Below, piece by piece: positions 47,988 to 57,696 of a stretch of DNA of 64,000 nucleotides (position 1 is the stretch's first letter; each line of letters starts with the position of its first letter). Location: positions 15,961,147 through 16,025,146 of the forward strand of contig OZ038457.1 in assembly GCA_964036195.1 (NCBI GenBank), in the 5' to 3' direction. The notes below the pieces were generated by a model. The model searched no databases. It saw only the letters and a program-made list of their open reading frames with translations, and was not told where the DNA came from. This DNA is from Sphaerolaimus hirsutus. Taxonomy: Eukaryota; Nematoda; Chromadorea; Monhysterida; Sphaerolaimidae. A program made the position numbers and the translations under genes.

Positions 47988-48649
47988 ATTTGTTTGTTGC
48001 GGCTTGTGATGGTTGGGTACACACTTCACACTTGTAGAGTTTGCTCTATGTTCTAGTCGATAAGTATGCCCTTGAATGAAGTTTTTTATTTTTTCGATAT
48101 AATCAATCTATTTTGGAAACGGCGAGGGTACCGTTTGGATTTCGGTCATGATAGGGTTGGCAAGCGATTTTTTCGAGCGGTTTAAAAAAATTCCTGGCAA
48201 AGATAATCAGTTGGTGCCTGGTGGAGTAGCATCCTTTGTGTACGTTTTTAATGTTCATAGTGAACGACGACCCATTGGGAAGTAAACATATTTAATGTTG
48301 CTAATGCGTTCTCACAACATAAATGCAAACACATTCACCTCACTTCCAAATTGATTGGACTTCTATTCTCAAGAGGAAAATCAGATTGCCACCAGCAAAA
48401 TTGCAAATATTATATGAAAAAAATTATGCACAATATCGCTAAAAAATATTTATTTAAGTGAAAATACAGCACCTTGATGCTATTACGTGATTCAATGTTG
48501 CACGGCACACTCAAATTTTCAGTTGCAGTTCGAACACTTTTTCAAGGGCGACATTCAAAAGGGCGGAATTAAAATTGGGGGTGGAATTCAAAAACGTCCG
48601 AACCGCCCTCGATTTCAATTCCGCACATGAAACGTTCGAACACTTTGAC

Positions 48650-48836
48650 GATGGCGGAATTGCCTCAAATTGTGCAGGGGCACAATTAATTCGGAAAGGG
48701 CGGAAAGCGCAAAGCGTTTGCACAATGTCCGCACTCTTTTTATGCATGGCGGAATTGCCTCGAATTGTGCACGGGCCGAATTTATTCGGAAAGCGCAAAG
48801 CGTTTGAACAATGTCCGCACTCTTTTGAGTGTGCGG
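48650..48836. repeat. Two tandem ~95-bp repeats
   Basis: Units begin ATGGCGGAATTGCCTC at about 48651 and 48746 and share GCGCAAAGCGTTTG and CAATGTCCGCACTCTTTT. They lie in the left subterminal region of the RT-carrying unit. Confidence 0.7.
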
Positions 48837-49563
48837 TGCGCCATCTAGGCAAGAAAACATTGGGACACTTTCTAGAGGTTGAAATTCAGTTTAAGTTTAC
48901 ACAAATATGCCACACGGTGAACTTCAATATCTTTAAAACAAGTGGATATTACTGAAAAATTTCTCTATTCATTTTTGAAGATAAAGCCTACATCTACCTA
49001 TTATCAATGCTAGTTGGCAGGTGGGACGCCTTTGGCCCCATGCACAAAATGATTTATGGATTGCTAATCCAAGGTGTGCACCAAACTGTTCATGTGCGGC
49101 ACCTCGCTGTACACTGAGCGTTTTGTCTGCCTAGCCAGATTAGCTATCCATATACCAAGATAAAAAACCATAGACAATTACCAAGCTGTACCACTGGCAA
49201 CTTACCCTCCATCCGCCATACCGTTTTAACTCCTTGGCACCCCAGGCGCGCGGCGTGATCGTTCGAGCAACGTTCGGGGGCAAGTCTGCATTTCCGTTTG
49301 CCATTTTCGGGTCGCCCGACGTTCAAAATCTGAGGTGGAGATTTGGCGAACATAGTGAATGTGTACCCTAAGTGTAAAAATATCGAATTAACAACATGTT
49401 GGAAAAAACCAACATTCGATGTGTAAACGAGTAGATCAAGCGAAGTCGACCACAAGCCGTTTTTTATTTTATTTTATTTTATAAATACAGTAATCACAAA
49501 GTGACAAGGGCAAAGTATGACATCATAAATAATGTATGTAAAAATAAAAGTTGAAAGAGTTGT

Positions 49564-51678
49564 TTAAAAAAGGTAGGTTTTTAAAAAAAGGTCATTTGCC
49601 CACTGTACAATGTCACTTTTGTCAAAAATATTGTATTTATAAAGAAGGCTTGTGTATCTGTAGCAAAACCGAAAGAAATACTTTCTAAGCTTAATTTCCG
49701 TATATCCGTGGTGTCTAAATAGCGTCAATAGGTTTGAAATTCTTAAATTTGCGTCAGTCTTTAAAAAGCAAATTGAACAGAATCTCAAAAGCTGAGCATA
49801 CCAAACATTGTAGCAGACGTTTTCTCGTAGGTTAGAATGGATAAATGGCATTGAAACTATTGTAAAGCGAAAGTCGTCTGTTTTATTGAAAAGCTTAATA
49901 TTGAATGTGGGCTCAACTGAAATATCTAGGTCTAAAAAGTGAGCTAGTTTACCATTATTCAATAGCTCTTCATTGAGTGTCAGTGAATTGCCATAGATCT
50001 TTTGGGCTATTTCATGGAATTTGGGAACATTGTAATAGAGCGTGTCATCTATGTAACGAAAAACCTTATTATTCAGATATCTAGCCTCCACAATGTTGTT
50101 TTTGTCAGGCATAAATGCAAATTCCATGTGTGCTAGTGTAAGTTTACATAGCTCTGGTGACACAGAACTACCCATGATGATACCTGTTTGTTGTTTAAAT
50201 AACATTTTACCAAAGGAAACGTATGTTTCCTCCAACAGAGTATTTAGCAGGTGAATACATTTTTGCAATGAGTAAATTACTTTATCTTTGTTAGAAATGT
50301 GGTGAATGAATTACAAAACAGCCTTATTTTTTAAAATTGAATAAACTTTATCCTTCATAATTAGTCTAAGAAGCGAAATAATGCTATTTTTAATTGCAGA
50401 ATGAGGAAGTGTAGTGTAAGCGTTTGAGAAATCTGATGAAGCAATGAAATGAATTTTACCGGCCTGTTTTAACTTTTCTATGGCTTCCCCACTATTCAAA
50501 ACAATCCAAAACCCGTTAAAACCTGAATTAGCCACTGCCGCTTCATTATAAAGTCTCATTCTATTCTGGATGTCCACCAATATTAAATGTAAAATCCAAG
50601 CCAATCCGTTTACAGTGCTCGTTTTTGAACCTGCTATAAAACGATATTTAATTGGGGACTTGTGAAACTTCGGTATCCCGTACAATAGTGCAAACTTACG
50701 TTCAAATTTAAGGGGATCTGCTTCAAATTCAGTATTGAAGGTAAAATGTTTATCCATAATAGAATCGATTGCATTTGGAGCATCAGTTTGAAAAGTATAT
50801 GTTAAATTACCAAAATTAATTTTATCTGAAAAATCGCTGGTCACGCCCATTTCCTTGCAGTGCTGCAACAAATACAATTTTTTACACTGAAAAGCATATG
50901 TGTTTGATGCCTTATCAATGACTGTGACCACATACTTATTATGAAGTGCATCCAAATCGGCTAGAATTTTATCATTCAAACCTATCGGTGAACAACGATT
51001 TGCGTCGATTTGAAATGTTCGCATTTTACATTTTATCGCTCGTATTCCAAGCTCGCGGAAATTTCTCATGTTGACGTCAGTGTGGTCAAGTTCAGATAAC
51101 ACACCAATTATTTGATTCAAAACGTCTACATATTTATTAAAAGTCAAAGAGTAATTAGGAGCTGGCGCAATACGGTAATTTGTACCGTAACTGAATAAAA
51201 GCCTCAATTGTTTGTTATCCACAAAATTCAAATCGCCAGTAATGATATGTTTGTGATGGCTATCCCAAAAAGGCGAGTGATCTGTGCAACCACAAGGTGT
51301 TTGCATAATATTTAAAATATTATCTTTATCCAGAGATTTAAGGAATCTTGTATGGTTACAAAATTTCAAACCCAAAGGTGCCGCATAACTCACTTTCAGG
51401 GATATCCTTTCAAACAATTTCTCTTGTGCTTCAGATAGTATATTCTTCATTCTTTTTTGCCGAAAAACGGAGACTGCCACGATGTCATCTGAAGGGGAGT
51501 CGTGTTGAAGGTTGACAAAAATTGGGTTGTCGACCCGTTTTTTATGCTTGACAAAAAATGTACGTCTCCTCGCCTCAACACCATATCTTAGACAATCCCA
51601 TATGGAGGCTGAAATTGTATTTTCCGATCTACATTTTGTAAACAGCTGAACACATAAACCAAATTTATTTTTTGGCAA
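49564..51678 (-). pseudogene. Penelope-like reverse transcriptase, one in-frame stop, no GIY-YIG domain
   Basis: A single minus-strand frame of 705 codons is interrupted only by a TAA at 50311-50313; upstream are 455 codons and downstream 248 more, in the same phase. The N-terminal part has a TPCGCTDHSPFW motif and HKHIITGDLNFVDNKQLR, as in Penelope-type RT N-termini. The RT shows LYGIPKFHKSPIKYRF, then SSDFSNAYTTLPHSA (motif A Asp), QQTGIIMGSSVSPELCKL (motif B) and VFRYIDDTLYYN (catalytic YIDD). Thumb-like sequence follows. The frame ends without the GIY-YIG endonuclease of canonical Penelope elements, so it is endonuclease-lacking or truncated. It would be active only if the stop is read through. 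It may alternatively be an RT family I cannot place exactly. Confidence 0.78.
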
Positions 51679-52300
51679 ATGTCTGAGGAAGTGAAAAACG
51701 TCAGTAGGACGCTGTAGTTGAGTTATATCAATTTCAGTAAGTATTTCCTTATTTGCACAATAGAATTTTGGTCGATTTCTACCTATAAAATTTTTTTCAC
51801 AAATATATTTGGCAAGATAAGTGAGATGTGTTTCTCACAACAACCTTCTCTAATGGGTGGAATTGAAAGTCAAGGGCGGAATGGAAAGTGTCCCAATCAT
51901 TTTGAAACTTGCTGCATGGAAATGTTATGACACGCAAATCAGCGAAAAGTATACGAATTCGTCCGGACTCCGTTCGAATGTCCAAAAATGCCCTAAAAAT
52001 CCTTTAAAAAATCGTTCGAACTGCACTTGAAAATTTTGAGTGTGCGGTGCGCCTATGGTTATATAACCGCAGAGAGCATGACAGCACATTTCCCATCAAA
52101 CCTCAAAGGGAGAAACTGGTGCAATTAATGGAGAAAAAAAACAGTTTAATTTAAAAAATCTATTTTAAAAAATTGAGCAGCTTGAAAAAATCGATTCTTG
52201 AGCAACCCTAGCTCATGATGCATAATTATTTATTTGTGAGAGTGTTTTAGTGATTCGCGTCTCTTGCAAATTTCCGCGCAGTCGCAGGGCAAGTGTAACG

Positions 52301-54788
52301 ATGATGTTCACCAAATTGGTGGGGAGAATCTCAGCCGTGGTCTCTGCCGCGCGGTGAGCTCCATTGTATCGTTTTGACTGTTGTTTTTGTGCCTTGGGAT
52401 GGAAAACAACGGTCTATTTTTTCCTCAGATAATGGTTTTTATAAAATAAAATCGTTTTTCTCCAAAAGCTCAGATTTAAAAAGTTCCAGGTTTAAAAACT
52501 CGTTAAAAACCAGTTTTTGAAGAAGAAAAACCCGGTCTAGCCACGACGACTTTTTTCCCCCGCAGCACCGCGCCGCAGTTGACCGCAACATCCCCTTCCC
52601 TGTCTCCTAATAAACCCACGTTCAAATTGGGCCGTGATGAGTTGCCAGCCGTTTTGGCAAAGCGCCCGCCCACCGGGTATCTGCTGTTCGCCAGCGAGCG
52701 CAGGCCCGACGTGGCCAACGCCAATGCGCACCTCAAGCCCTACGAGGTGACCAAGGTTATTGGCAAGGAGTGGTCGGGCATGGACGACCACGCCAAGCAG
52801 GTTTGCTTGTCTGTTTTTTGTCGGTCGCCGTATTCGGGCTGTCGCCGTATAGTTGTCGGTTCTGCTCCGTACGGATTTTTTTTTTAAACTATTTTTAGTA
52901 CTACGTAAGTGCACTTGATCAGCTAAAAAAATGCATTTGCATTCGATAGTTTTAAAGTCGATGCATCCCAAGATTGGGGGGAAGGTTTCTCACAGCAATG
53001 TAAAGTCGCCTGTCATATTAGGTTGTCAACTAAGTAACCTTAATTTTTTGCGTATGTGTGATCGCGAAAAATTAATGTTACTTAGTTGACAACCTAATAC
53101 TTCAGAGCTACACGTGCATTTCTTCCACGCAGAGGTACCTTGACGCGGCCGCGGAACGGAAGGCGGCGTACCAGCGCGCCATGGACAGTCTGGACGACGA
53201 TGTGCGCGAACGTTTGATGGCCGCAAAGTCGAAACGGCGAAAGGCGACGCGAACGCGCCGCGCTGCAATCAAGGAAAACAACGATAAACGGCAGGTACGA
53301 ATGAACGTGCACTAAATGGGGTGGGCGCGTCACCACCAGCGCCCGCTACCGATGCATATTGCTCTGGCGCCAGTGCAATATTTTCCACACTGAAAATCAA
53401 TATTCATCATTCACGGGTTGTGTAAGTTATATTTGCACATGACTAAACTTTGAAAAGAAGTTGTACATCGAAGTTTATGAGTCAATTTTTTCTTTTTGTC
53501 TCATTTTGAAATATCTATATTGGAGCTATTTCTGAATGTTACAAACGATGCGTTCATGCCCACTGCGCACTGCAGCTAGCGTCGGAACACGGCATGCCGT
53601 CGCCCGGCCCGCCGCTGCCCTTCTCTCTGTACGCCGCCGAGCTCGCCGCCGACCAGAAAGGCATCAACTTGGGCGAATTGGCCAGGCACTACAAGCAGCT
53701 GTCTGACGAGCAGAAAAGGGTCTGTTCGGGTGTGCTTACCGTATTTCTTCTTATAGAAAGCTATTACCCAATAGTAGGGAACCTTCAAATAGAACGGCAG
53801 CTTTTGGCACGCTTTTGCACCCAATAACACAGTAGAATGACAACCTAAAATAGATAAGAAGTTGCAATTACGTTGGGGGCCATAGCGTCAAAACAAAACA
53901 ATAGAAACGATCGATGGCGAGAACATTCAAATATTGATATCCAATTTCAAATTGATGCTCTGATTTTTTTAATGTTGGTCAAGCTTCAAAAAAAAATTGT
54001 TCATTGTGTGTGCGTTGTCATTGCCGCAATTGCAGCCGTACGAGGATCGTGCCAGGGCGGCGCGCAGACAGTACGAGGCGGACTTGACGCAGTGGTGCGA
54101 CATGATGGTGCAGCGCGGCCAGGTCGAGGCGCTCGACCAGCTGGTGCCCAGGGTCACGTGGCGCCGCCTCCTAGCGCAACGATACGATATGCCGGAGTTG
54201 GTTGAACTTCTTTCGACTCACACACTAGTTGACATCAAAGTTGGTGTCAACTGAATTGAACAAAAATTTTTTTCATTATACGATCTCAACTTTCCTAGAG
54301 CATAGTCTATTTTCATTGTTTCTGTTAACTGTGGTGCTTTAAAAAAATCTTTGTTTGTTTTTCAGTTGACACAAATTCGCGATGTCAACTGGTGTGTGTG
54401 GAAGACCCATTCTGGGAACTCTGTATTCCGTACTATTTGGCCCTGCAAACCCAGGATTGCGGGTATTTCCACGCAGGCCGTTGAAAAGACCTTTCGCCAT
54501 GTTCATGGCTGACAACCCCGGAAAGTCAATGGTCGAACTGGGCAAGATGTGGAGTTCTGACGATCATTTGCAGAAGGTTTTTTCATATTCAAACCATTGG
54601 AGGCCCTTTTCAACCTTATTTGGTTGAACATTTTCAACCCACCGCAGGAGTACAAGACTAAATTCGCCCAGCACAAAATGGAACACTCAGCCAAATTGGA
54701 GCAGTGGTATGATGAGATGACGCGTAACAGTCTGCACGTTGTCGCTACGGCACTGATGGACGCGTCGAAGGGCGTTGTAGCCAAGTGA
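52301..54788 (+). CDS. TFAM-like protein with mitochondrial presequence and three HMG boxes
   Basis: The exons are 52301-52353, 52566-52800, 53133-53294, 53576-53719, 54036-about 54243, about 54455-54576 and 54648-54788. Exons 1-4 and 6-7 join cleanly in phase. The end of exon 5 is uncertain: its frame meets a TGA at 54252-54254 inside a MITE. A donor at 54244 with the 54455 acceptor restores phase and gives 354 residues. The N-terminus (MMFTKLVGRISAVVSAAR) is a typical amphipathic mitochondrial presequence. HMG box 1 is KRPPTGYLLFASERR to AAYQRAM, followed by a very basic linker (KSKRRKATRTRRA). Box 2 is PPLPFSLYAAELA to YEADLTQW. Box 3 is LKRPFAMFMADNPGK to KLEQWYDEM. TFAM packages and transcribes mtDNA with two boxes; three would be unusual. 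Confidence 0.78.
54219..54400. mobile_element. CACACTAGTTGAC inverted-repeat MITE in TFAM-like gene
   Basis: The left CACACACTAGTTGACATC and right GATGTCAACTGGTGTGTG are inverted ends of a ~180-bp AT-rich element. A second inner copy of the TTGACAC motif lies near 54365. It sits at the end of exon 5, so the exon reading frame runs into its left end. Confidence 0.75.
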
Positions 54789-55372
54789 TGTTCTACTTTA
54801 CATTTATTTGGTGCTCAATTTGATTAGTCCGACGCGTCTTACGGTCACCCGATTCAAATTGCGTACAAATTATACGTTGCTCGAGTATGTCGAAATATGT
54901 CTGGACACCTAGCTACCAAAATGTCGGACTAATTCAATTTCGTCCCTGATCCTTGGATATAGCATTTCCTGTCCAAGGTTCTTAAAGAGTGCACGTAATT
55001 GCTCATGTACAATTCAAACGCATGCAAGTGTAAACGATTGTTGTTTTTCAAAAAGTTTACCGTTTGATCATTGCGATTGCGATAGTTTGTTCATGAATCT
55101 ACCGTTGTGAAATGATTCTAATAACTTCATTGTTCTTTTCACTTTCGTGTAGATTGCATTTTTCTTCCGCCTTAAGTTTGCATAAATATACCTGTGTATA
55201 AATGCAACATTTTTCCCGTCAACCTGAAATAACTTCATTTCTCACAATTGTTCAACATCGCGTGCCCGCCGCCATTACCTGAATACTCATTACTATTTTG
55301 TGGTCACCCGATCGGAAAAACAAATCATTGTCGCAGTTGCAGCCCAGGTCACTCCATACACACTTGGTCACT
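54789..55372. other. Intergenic: TFAM-like 3' UTR and FKBP2 5' flank
   Basis: AT-rich unique sequence without open frames of note. The tandem plus-strand genes are about 580 bp apart. No clear polyadenylation hexamer or TATA box is visible. Confidence 0.4.
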
Positions 55373-57440
55373 ATGCCCCGCATTGTCGCGTCGGCCTTGA
55401 TCGTTCTGGCTGCGTTGGCGTGCCTGACGCAGTGCGACGACAAGAAACCCACCAAGCTGCAGATCGGCGTGAAGAAACGCGTTGAGGGGTGCACGGTCAA
55501 GTCGAAGAAGGGCGACACGCTGCAGATGCATTACACGGTTGAGTTTGTGTGTGTTGCGCTTTTTAGCGTTCGTTTGTGGTGCTCCCCGTCGTGGGGTCGA
55601 TTGCGTAGTCAATAGGAGCCTTTGTATGTGTCCGTTACAAAGCGAAATTGGTGGCTTCAGATTGCCTGCGCGCGGTGTGCCAGGAAGTTTGTCAGAGTTT
55701 TTTGATATTTGTCCACAATTTGTAGTTGACACAATCCTAGCTGGACAATTTGGTTCAAAGACCACATTTGATTTTTACGAGTATAATACGTCCGTCAACT
55801 ACCATAGACGGAGATCAAAAATATTTCATTAGGGTAAACTCAAGTGTTAAAGATAGATTTATCAATCATGGCACTTTCGGTTTTCAGTGTCTCTGTAGAA
55901 CTAAACCCCCATGCTTACATTCGAGGTGGAGCTGTTGAACACAGGGCACCCTGTCAGACGGCACTGAATTCGACTCGTCGGTGGCGCGCGACACCCCGTT
56001 CACATTCACGCTGGGCACGGGCCAGGTGATCAAAGGCTGGGACCAGGGCCTGCTGGCCATGTGCGAGGGGGAGAAGAGAAAGCTCGTCATTCCCCCAGAT
56101 ATGGGCTATGGAGAGAGGGGGGCCCCGCCGAAGATTCCTGGTTGGTTGGGGGCGTGCATTCATTGGTGGGCCCAGGTAAAAGCGCCTGGTGAGGCAGCAA
56201 TAAACCATGTTGAGTATACTCCGCGGACCGCAAAGTATGCGCCCAAAATTATTTATGTCTTGGTCGATAACGCGCGAGCTGGCTACTTATGTATGCACTT
56301 TCACAAAAAGAAAAATATTTCAAAAAAGATAAGGCGGAGTCGCGTACAAACGAGGAATGTTTTTTGCCGAGATGTTTTTTCTTTTTTTGCTGGACTTTTT
56401 CTTATTTTATCAATGATGACGTCATGATGGAGTGTTTCCTTCAGAGAAATGCATAGCATGCGGTCCGCACTAGGGTTGGCCGATTTTTTTTTTAAAACGC
56501 TTTTTAAATAAAAAAAAACGTTTTTTTTATTAAAAAAACATGACGTCCGATGTGTTTTTTTTTAAAAAAAACATCGACCGAAATTTTTAGTACCAAGCAC
56601 TAGGTATTTTGCAAAATTTTTGCGCGCAAGCGCGCAATTTCACACACAAATTGACATTGGTGGTTGTTTTCATTGGTTTTGTGGCATTTTTTGTATCAAA
56701 GTATCCATTTCTATGTGCTACCATGGGTTAATAAGCCGTCATATGTTGCTGTACTATATAATATTGAGGTAATATGCTTCCATGTACCTCCACAGTGTGT
56801 CACTTCACTCCCAAAGTAACAAGCTCCTTTTATAACCTTGTTTGATCACTATTCCGTGCCAAACTTTACCTGAAGTCACGAACATTCAACTATAAGGCGA
56901 TATACGAACGATATGTCGACGAAAAATGGATATTTTTGACACAAATCACCACTTATAATGCTATCCCATGGCTCCACAGCCATTATATGGTCATATATAA
57001 CATCACAGAGTATTGCCACTGTCTGATATACCTATATATGTTGACACAAGGTCATATCAGGGAGCTTTAAAAAAAACGTTTTTAAAAAAAACATCGAGTT
57101 AAAAAAAACGTTTTTTTTCAACCCTAGTCCGCACTTGATTTTTTCAACTGATATTTATTTAAAAACTGATTTTTTAAAAATGAATCACAGTGTGGAATTC
57201 TTCCAACCCTAGTGCCATTACTGTGGCGCGACTTCGCTTATGATGGGTGGTGAAGTGGTCGTTTGTGTTCAAGTGTCAGTAGATCACGCCCTTCCACTAC
57301 TCAAAAGCTAATGGTTTCACTGAAAATTCTTCCAGTACGATCTCAAATTGCGCATTTCAACCTCATGTAAAATTCCAGCCAACGCGGTGCTGACATTCGA
57401 AGTTGAGCTGTTGAAGATCGAACGCAGGGGCGAATTGTGA
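55373..57440 (+). CDS. FKBP2: FKBP2-like ER peptidyl-prolyl cis-trans isomerase
   Basis: This isomerase accelerates prolyl cis-trans isomerisation of proteins folding in the endoplasmic reticulum. The three exons are 55373-55537, 55945-56140 and 57379-57440; phases 0 and 1 close and the product is 140 residues (human FKBP2 is 142). Residues 1-21 are a signal peptide ([16 protein letters not shown]). The FK506-binding fold follows: [67 protein letters not shown] and FEVELLKIE. The drug- and substrate-pocket residues (Tyr, Asp, Val-Ile, Trp, Tyr) are all in place. The C-terminus RRGEL is a KDEL-like retention signal. The second intron carries the hAT-type MITE 56471-57126. Directly upstream of exon 2 is a short echo of the last exon (see findings). 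Confidence 0.95.
56471..57126. mobile_element. hAT-type MITE with ACGTTTTTT arms in FKBP2 intron 2
   Basis: The ends are TAGGGTTGGCCGA and CAACCCTA with exact duplication GTCCGCAC (56463-56470 and 57127-57134). It is very similar over its whole length to 22096-22780, including the GCGCGCAAGCGCGC palindrome near 56622. Confidence 0.92.
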
Positions 57441-57690
57441 TCGTTCAACACAATGCGATGACATTTTCTGGTAGGTTTGGTTTTCATCACTTTGGAGCTT
57501 TCATTAGCTGATTTTTGCCTGACGCGGACACCAGCCTTAGCGACGTCTTGCGTAACGTTTTGTAGGAGATTAATGTTGTCTAAATTTGTGTACGTCTTGT
57601 CCTCTGTAACACGTTTACTTTTCAATATTGGTTTACTGGTCTGTGTTATGTCACATTCCTGTGTTTTTTGTGTTGTCGAATGTTATACAA

Positions 57691-57696
57691 AATAAA
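57691..57696 (+). terminator. Candidate polyadenylation signal for FKBP2
   Basis: AATAAA lies about 250 bp after the FKBP2 stop, followed by a T-rich stretch. It is the only canonical hexamer near the 3' end of this gene that I noticed. Confidence 0.5.

Larger units (their letters stand above)
48499..52052 (-). mobile_element. Inverted-repeat-bounded unit with Penelope-like RT
   Basis: The left tip 48499-48534 (GCACGGCACACTCAAA, then CAGTTCGAAC) is the reverse complement, with few changes, of 52014-52052 (GTTCGAACTGCACTTG, then GAGTGTGCGGTGCGCC). The left flank also holds a partial direct copy of the right tip near 48831-48853 and a two-unit tandem repeat. Subterminal GGCGGAAT sequence occurs on both sides. 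The inverted ends could belong to a DNA transposon that captured or was invaded by the RT element. Which is not decidable here. Confidence 0.55.
48152..52210. mobile_element. 4-kb hAT-like element carrying a reverse-transcriptase unit
   Basis: The outer ends are TAGGGTTGGCAAGCGATTTT and GCAACCCTA, flanked by GGTCATGA and GCTCATGA (7 of 8 match). The tips match the MITEs at 14782 and 19707. Almost all of the interior is the RT-containing unit at 48499-52052, so this is best read as a hAT-type MITE that received a second element. Confidence 0.65.

Noticed and set aside
14782..57126. TAGGG tips read as telomere-repeat insertions
   Set aside because: The tips are single copies paired with inverted CCCTA ends and 8-bp target duplications, which is transposon structure, not telomeric arrays.
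57317..57625. 102-codon minus-strand frame over FKBP2 exon 3
   Set aside because: It is antisense to a confirmed exon, has no splice partners and no family resemblance.
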